Shown piece after piece: positions 7,511 through 16,360 of a DNA stretch of 64,000 nt (positions are counted from its first letter, which is position 1; each line of letters starts with the position of its first letter). The position numbers were made by a program, and so were the translations under genes. The notes below the pieces were generated by a model. That model was not told where the DNA came from and did no database searches. It worked only from the letters and a program-made list of their open reading frames with translations. This DNA is from Bradyrhizobium sp. URHD0069 (GTDB lineage: Bacteria > Pseudomonadota > Alphaproteobacteria > Rhizobiales > Xanthobacteraceae): NCBI RefSeq assembly GCF_000701345.1, contig NZ_KL370776.1:191321-255320 (forward strand). Reading direction: 5' to 3'.

Positions 7511-9255
7511 GCGGTCAGGCGCCTAAGGCTGTCAGGCCTGCGGAACCATGGCGGCAGCGGCTGATCCGCAGCCTGCTGTATGGGCGCAATGTCGATCGTG
7601 CCGCGAAAGCGCGCGCCCGCGTCGGTTTTGCGATCCTGGCATTTGCGGCGATCTATGCGGTGATCGCCGGGCGGCTGGTCATGTTTGGCATTGGCGCCGA
7701 CAGTCACGCCGCGCGCCGGACCGCGGTGCAGGACGCCATCGCTACCTCCCGGCCGGATATCGTCGACCGCAATGGCGAAGTGCTTGCCACCGACGTCAAG
7801 TCGCCCAGCCTGTTCGGCGAGCCGCGCCGGATCATCGACAAGGATGAAGCGATCGAGCTTTTGACCGCAACGCTGCCGGACTTCGATACCGCCGAAGTGC
7901 GCGAACGGCTGTCGTCGAAGAAAGGCTTCGTCTGGCTGAAGCGCGAAATCACGCCGAAGCAGCAACAGGAAATTCACCGCCTCGGCATTCCCGGCATCGG
8001 CTTCCTGCGCGAGAACAGGCGCGTTTATCCGACCGGCAACGAGGTCGCCCATCTGATCGGCCTGGTCAACATCGACAACCAGGGCATCGCCGGGATGGAG
8101 AAATGGCTCGACAATAACGGCCTCGCCGATCTGCACCGCGCCGGCTTTGCAACCGATCGTCTGCAGCGGCCGGTGGAATTGTCGATCGACCTGCGCGTCG
8201 AGCACGCGCTGCGCGACGAACTGCTCAAGGCCAAGGAAAAATACAAGGCTAAGGCGGCCTCCGGCCTCGTCTCCAACGTCAAGACCGGCGAGATCGTCGC
8301 GATGGTATCGCTGCCCGACTTCGATCCGAATAATCCGAAAGAGGCGCACGATCCCGATCGCATCAATCGGCTGACCACCGGCGTTTACGAAATGGGCTCG
8401 ACATTCAAGGCGCTGACGCTGGCGATGGCGCTTGATTCCGGCAAGGCCAATCTCGGCACCATGTACGACGCCCGTGGCGCGCTGCGTCACGGAAAATTTG
8501 CCATTCACGACACCCATCCGCTGGGCCGGTCTATCTCACTGTCGGAAGTATTTACGTTCTCCTCGAATGTCGGCGCGGCGCGCATCGCCTTGGCGCAGGG
8601 CGTCGAAGCGCACAAGGCGTTCCTGCGCAAGTTGGGTCAGCTCGATCGGCTGCGCACCGAATTGCCGGAAAGCACTTCGCCGATCGTGCCGAAGCGCTGG
8701 AGCGAACTCAACACCATCACCATTGCGTTCGGCCACGGTCTTTCGGTCGCGCCGCTGCAGGCGGTGATGGGCATCAACGCGGTCATCAACGGCGGCTATC
8801 TGATCCCGCCGACATTCCTCAAGCGGTCCGAAGGGGAAGCCAAAGCGCTGGCAAAGAAAGTGCTCAAGTCAGAAACCAGCGAGAAGATGCGCTATCTGAT
8901 GCGGCTCAACGCCGAGATCGGAACCGCCAAGCAGGCTGACGTGAAGGGCTATTATATCGGCGGCAAAACCGGCACCTCGGAGAAGGTGGTCAATGGCCGC
9001 TATTCCAAGAAGCAGGTGCTGAACTCGTTTACCGCGATCGTTCCGGCCGACAATCCGCAATTCCAGCTCCTGGTGATGCTGGACGAGCCGAAGGCGCTGC
9101 CCGAAACCCACGGCTATATCACTTCAGGCTGGAATGCGGTCCCGACCGGCGGCAAGGTGATCGCTCGAATCGCGCCGCTGCTGGGCATCGAGCCGCGCTT
9201 CGATCTGCCGCCGTCCGAGCGCCTTATTCTTGCGGCATCGAAGACAACCCAGTAA
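7507..9255 (+). CDS. ftsI: Septal peptidoglycan transpeptidase FtsI (PBP3)
   Basis: A class B penicillin-binding protein that crosslinks septal peptidoglycan together with the glycosyltransferase FtsW, 582 residues. A basic cytoplasmic N-terminus is followed by one membrane anchor (about residues 38-60, VGFAILAFAAIYAVIAGRL). A PBP dimerisation domain follows (about 75-230). The transpeptidase domain has the three active-site motifs: STFK with the nucleophile Ser298 and Lys301, SSN at 352-354, and KTGT at 487-490. The start overlaps the ftsL stop (ATGA, 7507-7510). The spacing to murE is 36 bases. Confidence 0.97.
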   Translation: MSGQAPKAVRPAEPWRQRLIRSLLYGRNVDRAAKARARVGFAILAFAAIYAVIAGRLVMFGIGADSHAARRTAVQDAIATSRPDIVDRNGEVLATDVKSPSLFGEPRRIIDKDEAIELLTATLPDFDTAEVRERLSSKKGFVWLKREITPKQQQEIHRLGIPGIGFLRENRRVYPTGNEVAHLIGLVNIDNQGIAGMEKWLDNNGLADLHRAGFATDRLQRPVELSIDLRVEHALRDELLKAKEKYKAKAASGLVSNVKTGEIVAMVSLPDFDPNNPKEAHDPDRINRLTTGVYEMGSTFKALTLAMALDSGKANLGTMYDARGALRHGKFAIHDTHPLGRSISLSEVFTFSSNVGAARIALAQGVEAHKAFLRKLGQLDRLRTELPESTSPIVPKRWSELNTITIAFGHGLSVAPLQAVMGINAVINGGYLIPPTFLKRSEGEAKALAKKVLKSETSEKMRYLMRLNAEIGTAKQADVKGYYIGGKTGTSEKVVNGRYSKKQVLNSFTAIVPADNPQFQLLVMLDEPKALPETHGYITSGWNAVPTGGKVIARIAPLLGIEPRFDLPPSERLILAASKTTQ

Positions 9256-9291
9256 GGCGTAAACATCACGCGCCGGCCGAACTGGAAGACA

Positions 9292-10752
9292 ATGAAACTT
9301 CGCGAACTGTTCAGCGATGACGCCACGATCGACCCGCAGGCGGAAGCGGTTGTGATCACTGGCCTTGCCGCGGACAGTCGGATGGTCAAGCCGGGCCACC
9401 TGTTCTTTGCGCTCGCCGGCAGCAAGACCGATGGCGCGCGCTTCATCGATTCGGCGATTTCCACCGGCGCTGCCGCAATCGCGGGCGATCATCCGCCGCA
9501 AGGCAATTCGCGCGTGCCGTTCGTCGTCACGCCCAATCCACGCCGCGCGCTGGCGCTCGCCGCGGCGAAATTTTATTCGCGGCAACCTCAAACCATCGCC
9601 GCCGTGACCGGCACCAGCGGCAAGACCTCGGTCGCCGCCTTCACGCGGCAGATCTGGCAGCGGCTCGGTCACGCGTCGGCCAGTATCGGCACCATTGGGC
9701 TGGTGTCGCAGAAGCGCAACGTCTACGGCTCACTGACGACGCCGGATCCGATTGAGCTGCATCGGCAGCTCGACGAGATTGCGCGCGATGGCGTTACGCA
9801 CCTGGCATTCGAGGCGTCGTCGCACGGGCTCGATCAGTATCGGCTGGACGGCGTGCGCATCGCGGCCGGCGGCTTCACCAATCTCTCGCGCGACCACATG
9901 GACTACCATCCTGATGTCGCGCACTACTTTGGCGCCAAGCTGCGGCTGTTCCGCGATCTGGTCGCAGCCGATGGCGCGGCGATCATTTCAGCCGATCATG
10001 ATTGCTCGCAGGCCGTGATCGAGGCTGCGCGCGCGCGGGGCTTGCGGATCCTCGCGGTCGGCGGCAAGGGCGATGGTGCAGGCGAGGGGATTCGCCTGAT
10101 CGCGGCCGACATCGACGGCTTTGCGCAAAAACTGAACCTCGAACATCGCGGGCACCAGCACGCAATCCGGCTGCCGCTGGTCGGCGAATTCCAGATCGAG
10201 AATGCGCTGGTAGCCGCCGGCCTCGCGATCGGCACCGGCAGTGAGTCGAAAGCCGTTTTTGCGGCCCTCGAACATCTCGAAGGCGCGAAGGGCCGGCTGG
10301 AGCGGGTTGCGGAGCGCAACGGCGCGCCGATTTTCGTCGACTACGCACACAAGCCTGACGCACTGGCGAAGGCGCTGCAGGCGCTGCGGCCTTACGCCAG
10401 GGGCAAGCTCGTCGTGGTGTTCGGCGCCGGCGGCGACCGCGATGCCGGAAAGCGTGCTTTGATGGGGGCGATTGCCAGCGAAAATGCCGACAGCGTCATC
10501 GTCACCGACGACAATCCGCGCAGCGAAAATCCCGACCTGATTCGCGCCGCGATCCTGAGCGCTGCGAAGGGCGCAAAGGACATCGGCGATCGCGCCGACG
10601 CCATCCGCACTGCGATTGCCGGTCTGCAGCCCGGCGATGCGCTGCTGATTGCCGGCAAGGGCCACGAGACCGGACAGATTGTCGGTGACCGCGTGCTGCC
10701 GTTCAGCGATCACGACGCGGTTGCCGCCGCACTTGCGCCGAGGGTCGCATGA
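9292..10752 (+). CDS. murE: UDP-MurNAc-L-Ala-D-Glu:meso-diaminopimelate ligase
   Basis: A cytoplasmic Mur ligase that adds the third stem-peptide residue, 486 residues. The N-terminal UDP-binding domain precedes the central ATPase domain, whose P-loop TGTSGKT has Lys111. The C-terminal domain holds the DNPR motif (Asp407-Arg410, in TDDNPRSENPD), which marks meso-diaminopimelate rather than lysine specificity. Other Mur ligase blocks seen are EASSHGLDQYRLDGV, NLSRDHMDYH and VDYAHKPDAL. A ggaag ribosome site precedes the ATG by about seven bases. It overlaps murF by four bases. Confidence 0.97.
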   Translation: MKLRELFSDDATIDPQAEAVVITGLAADSRMVKPGHLFFALAGSKTDGARFIDSAISTGAAAIAGDHPPQGNSRVPFVVTPNPRRALALAAAKFYSRQPQTIAAVTGTSGKTSVAAFTRQIWQRLGHASASIGTIGLVSQKRNVYGSLTTPDPIELHRQLDEIARDGVTHLAFEASSHGLDQYRLDGVRIAAGGFTNLSRDHMDYHPDVAHYFGAKLRLFRDLVAADGAAIISADHDCSQAVIEAARARGLRILAVGGKGDGAGEGIRLIAADIDGFAQKLNLEHRGHQHAIRLPLVGEFQIENALVAAGLAIGTGSESKAVFAALEHLEGAKGRLERVAERNGAPIFVDYAHKPDALAKALQALRPYARGKLVVVFGAGGDRDAGKRALMGAIASENADSVIVTDDNPRSENPDLIRAAILSAAKGAKDIGDRADAIRTAIAGLQPGDALLIAGKGHETGQIVGDRVLPFSDHDAVAAALAPRVA

Positions 10753-12188
10753 GTGCGGCCCCGCTGTGGACCCTTCACGCGATGGCGGAAGCCATGCGCG
10801 CGTCGATCCAGGGCGCGTTGCCGGAAGCGGTTACCGGTCTTTCCATCGACAGCCGCACCATTGCGCCGGGAGAGGCTTACTTTGCGATCAAGGGCGATGT
10901 TCACGATGGGCATGATTTCGTCGACGCGGCGTTGAAGGCCGGCGCCGCGCTGGCGGTGGTTGAGGCCCCGCAGCGCGAGAAGTTCGCATCCGACGCGCCG
11001 TTGTTGATTGTGGACGACGTGCTCGCCGGTCTGGTCGAACTCGCGCGCGCCGCCCGCGCGCGTCTGAGCGCGCAGGTGATCGCGGTGACCGGTTCGGTCG
11101 GCAAGACATCAACCAAAGAGGCGTTGCGGCGCGTGTTGGGCGCACAGGGCGAGACCCATGCTTCTGCCGCGTCCTTCAACAATCACTGGGGCGTGCCGCT
11201 GTCGCTGGCGCGATGCCCGGCGACGGCGCGTTTTGCGATCTTCGAGATCGGCATGAATCACGCGGGCGAAATCGAGCCGCTGGTCAAGATGGTGCGGCCG
11301 CACGCGGCTATCATCACCACGATCGAACCCGTGCATCTGGAGTTCTTTGCCGGCATCGAGGCGATTGCCGACGCCAAAGCGGAGATTTTTGCAGGCATCG
11401 AGCCCGGCGGCGCGGTGGTGCTCAACCGCGACAATTCGCAATTTGACCGTTTAACAGAACGCGCCAAAAATCTCGGCATCTCCCGTATCGTCTCGTTCGG
11501 CTCGGACAAGAAATCCGATGCGCGGCTGCTCGATATCTCACTGCACGCCACCTGCTCGGCCGTGCACGCCAATATCCTCGGCAACGATGTTACTTATAAA
11601 CTCGGCATGCCCGGCCGTCACATGGCGATGAACTCGCTGGCGGTATTGGCCGCCGCATCGCTGGTCGGTGCCGACCTTGCGCGGGCGGCGCTGTCGCTGT
11701 CGCAGATCGAATCGACGGCAGGTCGCGGTGCCCGCCGTGCGCTGGAGGTCGCCAACGGCGAGGCCACATTGATCGATGAAAGCTATAACGCCAATCCGGC
11801 CTCGATGGCGGCGGCTCTCAACGTGCTCGGCCAGGCCGCAGTCGGCCCGCGCGGCCGCCGCATCGCGATACTCGGCGACATGCTCGAACTCGGCCCAACG
11901 GCCCCCGCACTGCATCGCGGGCTGATCGACGCCATCAGGTCCAACCACATCGATCTCGTTTATTGTTGTGGTCCGCTGATGCGTAACTTGTGGGACGCTC
12001 TTTCCACGGGTAAACGGGGCGGGTATGCGGAGAGCGCGGCGGCTCTCGAAGCGCAGGCGGTTGCTGCCATACGTGCCGGCGACGCGATCATGATCAAGGG
12101 ATCGCTCGGCTCGAAGATGAAAACGATTGTCAATGCGCTCGAAAAGCGCTTTCCCGGCGGGACCGCGCTCGACGAAGCCGCGGTATAG
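10749..12188 (+). CDS. murF: UDP-MurNAc-tripeptide:D-Ala-D-Ala ligase
   Basis: A Mur ligase that attaches the D-Ala-D-Ala dipeptide, completing UDP-MurNAc-pentapeptide, 479 residues. The P-loop is TGSVGKTSTKE with Lys119. Family blocks include SFNNHWGVPLSL, FEIGMNHAGEIEPL, EPVHLEFF and DESYNANPASM. The substrate dipeptide comes from the Ddl enzyme encoded further down the cluster. It is coupled to murE by an ATGA overlap and lies ten bases before mraY. Confidence 0.97.
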   Translation: MSAAPLWTLHAMAEAMRASIQGALPEAVTGLSIDSRTIAPGEAYFAIKGDVHDGHDFVDAALKAGAALAVVEAPQREKFASDAPLLIVDDVLAGLVELARAARARLSAQVIAVTGSVGKTSTKEALRRVLGAQGETHASAASFNNHWGVPLSLARCPATARFAIFEIGMNHAGEIEPLVKMVRPHAAIITTIEPVHLEFFAGIEAIADAKAEIFAGIEPGGAVVLNRDNSQFDRLTERAKNLGISRIVSFGSDKKSDARLLDISLHATCSAVHANILGNDVTYKLGMPGRHMAMNSLAVLAAASLVGADLARAALSLSQIESTAGRGARRALEVANGEATLIDESYNANPASMAAALNVLGQAAVGPRGRRIAILGDMLELGPTAPALHRGLIDAIRSNHIDLVYCCGPLMRNLWDALSTGKRGGYAESAAALEAQAVAAIRAGDAIMIKGSLGSKMKTIVNALEKRFPGGTALDEAAV

Positions 12189-12198
12189 GGCGGATTGA

Positions 12199-13305
12199 AT
12201 GTTTTATTGGCTGATTGATCTTTCCAACACCGTTCCCGGCATGGGCGTGTTCCGCACGTTTTTGAACGTGTTTCGCTACATCACCTTTCGCACCGGCGGC
12301 GCGATGGTGACCGGTGCATTGTTCGTTTTCCTGTTCGGCCCCTGGATTATCGATCACCTCCGGCTTCGCCAGGGCAAGGGTCAGCCGATCCGCACCGACG
12401 GCCCGCAATCGCATCTCCTCACCAAAAAGGGTACGCCGACCATGGGCGGCCTGATGATCCTTTCAGGATTGGTGGTCGCGACGGTGCTGTGGGCCAATCC
12501 GCTCAATCCCTACGTCTGGATCGTGCTCGCGGTGACACTGGGCTTTGGCTTCGTCGGCTTCTACGACGACTACCTGAAGGTGACCAAGCAGACCCATAGC
12601 GGCTTCGCGGGAAAAATCCGGCTCGCTATCGAGGCCGTTATCGCGCTCGCCGCGTGCTACGCGCTGGTACGGCTCGGACGCGACCCGTTCTCAACCTCTT
12701 TGGTGATTCCGTTTTTCAAGGACGTGGCGCTGAATTTCGGCTGGTTCTTCGTGTTCTTCGGCGCGTTTATCATTGTCGGCGCCGGCAACGCCGTAAATCT
12801 GACCGACGGTCTCGATGGTCTCGCCATCGTGCCTGTCATGATCGCGGCGGCGAGTTTTGGCATGATCTCCTATCTTGCCGGCAACGCTGTATTCTCGGAC
12901 TACTTGCAGCTCAACTACGTCGCCGGCACTGGCGAGCTCGCGGTATTATGCGGCGCAGTGCTGGGTGCGGGACTGGGATTCCTCTGGTTCAATGCGCCGC
13001 CGGCGTCGATCTTCATGGGCGATACCGGCTCGCTCGCACTCGGCGGCATGCTGGGTTCGATCGCGGTCGCGGTCAAACATGAGATCGTGCTCGCCGTGAT
13101 TGGCGGACTGTTCGTGCTGGAAGCGGTCTCGGTGATCGTCCAGGTCGCGTCCTTCAAGCTCACCGGCAAGCGCATCTTCCGGATGGCGCCGATCCATCAT
13201 CATTTCGAGCAACTGGGCTGGACTGAGCCGCAAATCGTGATCCGGTTCTGGATCATCTCGGTGATGCTGGCGCTGGCCGGCCTCTCCACGCTGAAGCTGC
13301 GGTGA
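12199..13305 (+). CDS. mraY: Phospho-MurNAc-pentapeptide transferase MraY
   Basis: A polytopic inner-membrane enzyme that transfers phospho-MurNAc-pentapeptide to undecaprenyl phosphate to make lipid I, 368 residues with about ten hydrophobic segments. The motifs are TPTMGGLMI, GFYDDYLKVTKQ (the Asp pair needed for Mg2+), NAVNLTDGLDGLA, FMGDTGSLALGG and the histidine-rich IHHHFEQLGW. Length and motif order match the family. A 107-base spacer with a palindromic repeat separates it from murD, whereas the preceding genes are tightly packed. Confidence 0.97.
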   Translation: MFYWLIDLSNTVPGMGVFRTFLNVFRYITFRTGGAMVTGALFVFLFGPWIIDHLRLRQGKGQPIRTDGPQSHLLTKKGTPTMGGLMILSGLVVATVLWANPLNPYVWIVLAVTLGFGFVGFYDDYLKVTKQTHSGFAGKIRLAIEAVIALAACYALVRLGRDPFSTSLVIPFFKDVALNFGWFFVFFGAFIIVGAGNAVNLTDGLDGLAIVPVMIAAASFGMISYLAGNAVFSDYLQLNYVAGTGELAVLCGAVLGAGLGFLWFNAPPASIFMGDTGSLALGGMLGSIAVAVKHEIVLAVIGGLFVLEAVSVIVQVASFKLTGKRIFRMAPIHHHFEQLGWTEPQIVIRFWIISVMLALAGLSTLKLR

Positions 13306-13326
13306 GTGTTTTGTATCCTCTCAGTC

Positions 13327-13402
13327 GTCATTCCGGAGGCCGCGAAGCGGCAATACGGAATCTCGAGATTCCGGGTTCGTGCTTCGCACGCCCCGGAATG
13401 AC
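13327..13402. repeat. Palindromic repeat, gtcattccgg family (copy A2)
   Basis: A 76-base element with outer arms gtcattccgg / ccggaatgac and a central self-complementary ggaatctcgagattcc. It occupies most of the mraY-murD spacer. Confidence 0.88.
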
Positions 13403-13412
13403 GTGCTGAATC

Positions 13413-14813
13413 ATGATCCCCGTCACCTCGTTTGCGGGCAAGACGGTTGCGGTGTTTGGGCTCGGCGGCTCGGGCCTTGCGAGCTGTCACGCCCTGAAGG
13501 CGGGCGGGGCGGAAGTGATCGCCAGCGACGACGGCCTCGACAAGCTTGCCGAAGCCGCGCAAGCCGGGTTCATCACGGCAGATTTGCGAACGGTGTCTTG
13601 GGCGAATTTCGCGGCGCTGGTGCTCACGCCCGGCGCGCCGCTCACCCATCCGGCTCCGCACTGGAGCGTGCTGGCCGCACGCGAGGCCGGTATTGAGGTG
13701 ATCGGCGATATCGAATTGTTTTGCCGGGAGCGGCGGCGTCATGCGCCGGACGCGCCATTCGTCGCCATCACCGGCACCAACGGCAAATCGACCACGACCG
13801 CCCTGATCGCGCATATGATGCGCGTCGCCGGTTACGACACCCAGATGGGCGGCAACATCGGCACCGCGATCCTGTCGCTGGAGCCGCCGCGGATGGGGCG
13901 GGTCCACGTCATCGAGATGTCGTCGTATCAAATTGACTTATCTCCCTCGCTCGATCCTTCCGTCGGCATCCTGCTCAACGTCAGCGAAGACCACATCGAT
14001 CGCCATGGCACGCTCGAACATTATGCCGCCGTAAAGGAGCGGCTGGTCGCCGGCGTGCAGCCGCAGGGCACTGCGATCGTCGGCGTCGATGACGGCTGGA
14101 GCCGGAACACCGCCGACCGGATCGAGCAGGCGGGCCGACGCGTGGTCAGAGTCTCGGTGAAAAATCCGCTGCCGGCCGGCATTTATGTCGAGCGTGAAAT
14201 CATCTGGCGCGCCTCCGGCGGCGCGCGCAGCGAGATTGCGCGGATCGGCGGCATCGGTTCGCTGCGCGGTCTGCACAACGCGCAGAATGCCGCCTGCGCT
14301 GCGGCGTGTGCGCTGGCGCTCGGGATATCCTCTGAAACTTTGCAGAACGGCCTGCGCAGCTTTCCTGGGCTGGCGCATCGCATGGAACAGGTCGGCCGCC
14401 GCGGTAATGTGCTGTTCGTCAACGATTCCAAGGGAACCAATGCGGATGCGGCCGCGCATGCGCTGTCGTCTTTCGCCGATATTTTCTGGATTGCCGGCGG
14501 CAAGCCGAAACTCGGCGGCATCACGGGCCTGTCAGAATATTTCCCGCGCATCCGCAAGGCCTATCTGATCGGCGAGGCCGCGCAGGAATTTTCGGGCACG
14601 CTCGGCGACCGCGTGCCGCACGAGATCTCGGAAACGCTCGAGGTTGCCGTGACCAATGCAGCGCGCGACGCGGAAGCCTCGGGGTTGGCCGATCCGGTGG
14701 TGCTGCTGTCGCCGGCTTGCGCCTCGTTCGACCAGTACCGCAATTTTGAAATCCGCGGCGCCCGCTTTCGCGACCTCGTCACCGCGCTATCAGGCGTCAA
14801 GCCAGTGGTGTGA
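13413..14813 (+). CDS. murD: UDP-MurNAc-L-alanine:D-glutamate ligase
   Basis: A cytoplasmic Mur ligase that adds D-Glu to UDP-MurNAc-L-Ala, 466 residues. The N-terminal Rossmann-like domain has VFGLGGSGLASCHAL. The P-loop ITGTNGKSTTT has Lys125. Further blocks are GGNIGTAIL, IEMSSYQIDLSPSL, NVSEDHIDRHGT, LRGLHNAQN, FVNDSKGTNADAAAHAL and LLSPACASFDQY, all diagnostic of MurD. The ATG follows the A2 repeat closely and lacks a strong ribosome site. Confidence 0.97.
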   Translation: MIPVTSFAGKTVAVFGLGGSGLASCHALKAGGAEVIASDDGLDKLAEAAQAGFITADLRTVSWANFAALVLTPGAPLTHPAPHWSVLAAREAGIEVIGDIELFCRERRRHAPDAPFVAITGTNGKSTTTALIAHMMRVAGYDTQMGGNIGTAILSLEPPRMGRVHVIEMSSYQIDLSPSLDPSVGILLNVSEDHIDRHGTLEHYAAVKERLVAGVQPQGTAIVGVDDGWSRNTADRIEQAGRRVVRVSVKNPLPAGIYVEREIIWRASGGARSEIARIGGIGSLRGLHNAQNAACAAACALALGISSETLQNGLRSFPGLAHRMEQVGRRGNVLFVNDSKGTNADAAAHALSSFADIFWIAGGKPKLGGITGLSEYFPRIRKAYLIGEAAQEFSGTLGDRVPHEISETLEVAVTNAARDAEASGLADPVVLLSPACASFDQYRNFEIRGARFRDLVTALSGVKPVV

Positions 14814-14825
14814 CGGCGCACGGCC

Positions 14826-14870
14826 GCCTCACTTGCAGCCTCCTCACTTACAGCCGCCTCACTTACAACT
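14826..14870. repeat. Three tandem 15-base repeats after murD
   Basis: Three near-identical 15-mers in direct tandem: gcctcacttgcagcc, tcctcacttacagcc and gcctcacttacaact. They start 13 bases after the murD stop and abut the B1 palindrome. No function is apparent; slippage or a copy-number variable site is possible. Confidence 0.85.
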
Positions 14871-14971
14871 GTCGTCGCCCGCGAAGGCGGGCGATCCAGT
14901 ATTCCAGAGCCAGCGCGGCTCGATCGGTAGGCTGCGGCATACTGGATACCCGCTTTCGCGGGTATGACGAC
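14871..14971. repeat. Palindromic repeat, gtcgtcacccgcg family (copy B1)
   Basis: Outer arms gtcgtcgcccgcgaaggcgg and cgctttcgcgggtatgacga, inner pair atccagtat/atactggat. It is one of four full-length copies of a family distinct from the gtcattccgg type, all about 100 bases long. Confidence 0.88.
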
Positions 14972-15109
14972 TTTTTATGCTGCAACGCGCTGTGCAGCAT
15001 CCGCGGAACGAAGCCGCTGCCCACCTCGCTCAAAACATTTCCAATTCGTTAACCCTTCGGAAACCATCATGGGCGACCAATGGGCAAACCTCCGCCTTTG
15101 GGGACGCCC

Positions 15110-16261
15110 ATGATCTCCCGTGAAGAACGCACCCCCTTGAGCGAGTGGTGGTGGACGGTTGACCGTCCACTGCTCGCGGCGATCATCGCGCTGATGGTGG
15201 GCGGCATCATTTTTTCGCTGGCGGCCAGTCCGCCGGTGGCGACGCGGATCGGGCTCGATCCGTTCCACTTCTTCAATCGCCACCTGTTGTTTCTGTTGCC
15301 CTCCTTCATCGTGCTGATCGGCGTGTCGTTCCTCTCGCCCCGGCAGATTCGCCGCAGCGCGTTGATCGTGTTCGCGCTCAGCATCGCGCTGATCGTGGCG
15401 ACGCTCTTGATCGGTCCCGAGGTCAAGGGCGCGCGGCGCTGGATCACCCTGATCGGCATCAACATCCAGGCGTCGGAATCCGCCAAGCCCGCCTTCGTGG
15501 TGATCGCGGCGTGGCTGTTCGCGGAATCGGCGCGGCGGCCGGAAATGCCGGCGACGTCGATGGCGCTGGTGCTGTTGATGCTGCTGGTAACACTCCTGGT
15601 GATGGAACCTGATTTCGGCCAGACCATGCTGATCCTGATGGTATGGGGGGCCTTGTTCTTTATCGCCGGGATGCGGATGATCTGGGTGTTGGGGCTCGCG
15701 GGCGCCGCCGGCGCCGGGCTGTTCGGGGCTTATCTTTTGGTTCCACATGTCGCAGGCCGTATCAGGCGGTTTATGAATCCGGCCTCGGGAGATACCTTCC
15801 AGGTCGATACCGCCATGGAGGCATTCTTCAATGGCGGCTGGTTCGGACTTGGGCCCGGCGAAGGCATCGCCAAGCGCAGCCTGCCGGACAGCCACACGGA
15901 CTTTGTGTTCGCGGTCGCTGCTGAGGAATTCGGAATCATTCTTTGCCTGGCGCTGCTCGCGCTGTTCGCCTTCGTCGTGATCCGCTCGCTGGCGCGCGCC
16001 TATTCCACCGAGGATATGTTCACGCGCTTTGCCGCGTCGGGTTTGGCGATCTTGTTCGGCGTGCAGGCAGCGATCAACATGTCGGTCAATCTGCAGCTGA
16101 TACCGGCCAAGGGCATGACGCTGCCGTTCATCTCCTACGGCGGCTCGTCGATGATTTCTCTGGCCTATAGCGTCGGTATGATGCTGGCGCTGACGCGGCA
16201 GCGGCCGCGCACTGAGATGGAATCGATCGGCGACGCCAACGCCGTGCGCAGCTATGCTTGA
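15110..16261 (+). CDS. ftsW: Septal peptidoglycan glycosyltransferase FtsW
   Basis: A SEDS-family polymerase that builds glycan strands at the septum with FtsI, 383 residues and about ten membrane segments. Signatures are KGARRWI (about residues 104-110), ESAKPAFVV, EPDFGQTMLI, and the family pattern NLQLIPAKGMTLPFISYGG near residues 325-345. I chose the ATG at 15110 (MISREERTPLSEWWW) over one ten codons upstream, because rhizobial FtsW proteins begin with a short charged stretch before WWW. The 296-base gap from murD contains the tandem repeats and the B1 element, so a separate promoter may exist here; an AT-richer gttaaccc stretch lies at about 15050. Confidence 0.95.
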   Translation: MISREERTPLSEWWWTVDRPLLAAIIALMVGGIIFSLAASPPVATRIGLDPFHFFNRHLLFLLPSFIVLIGVSFLSPRQIRRSALIVFALSIALIVATLLIGPEVKGARRWITLIGINIQASESAKPAFVVIAAWLFAESARRPEMPATSMALVLLMLLVTLLVMEPDFGQTMLILMVWGALFFIAGMRMIWVLGLAGAAGAGLFGAYLLVPHVAGRIRRFMNPASGDTFQVDTAMEAFFNGGWFGLGPGEGIAKRSLPDSHTDFVFAVAAEEFGIILCLALLALFAFVVIRSLARAYSTEDMFTRFAASGLAILFGVQAAINMSVNLQLIPAKGMTLPFISYGGSSMISLAYSVGMMLALTRQRPRTEMESIGDANAVRSYA

Positions 16262-16264
16262 TCC

Positions 16265-16295
16265 TGGCTAGCTTGACCTTGGCTAGGCTTGACCT
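16265..16295. repeat. Tandem near-duplicate of about 15 bases after ftsW
   Basis: tggctagcttgacct (16265-16279) is immediately followed by tggctaggcttgacct (16280-16295), a direct duplication with a one-base insertion, in the ftsW-murG spacer. Confidence 0.75.
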
Positions 16296-16314
16296 CGCGG
16301 CAAAGACGCGCTTT

Positions 16315-16360
16315 TCGTCGTTGCGAGGAACGAAGTGACGAAGCAACCCAGATTGCGCCA
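16315..16360. repeat. Half of a cgtcattgcgag-family repeat (copy C2) abutting murG
   Basis: The sequence tcgttgcgaggaacgaagtg, continuing acgaagcaacccagattgcgcca, matches one arm of the C family but lacks the mirrored second arm. It ends directly before the murG start codon. Confidence 0.65.
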
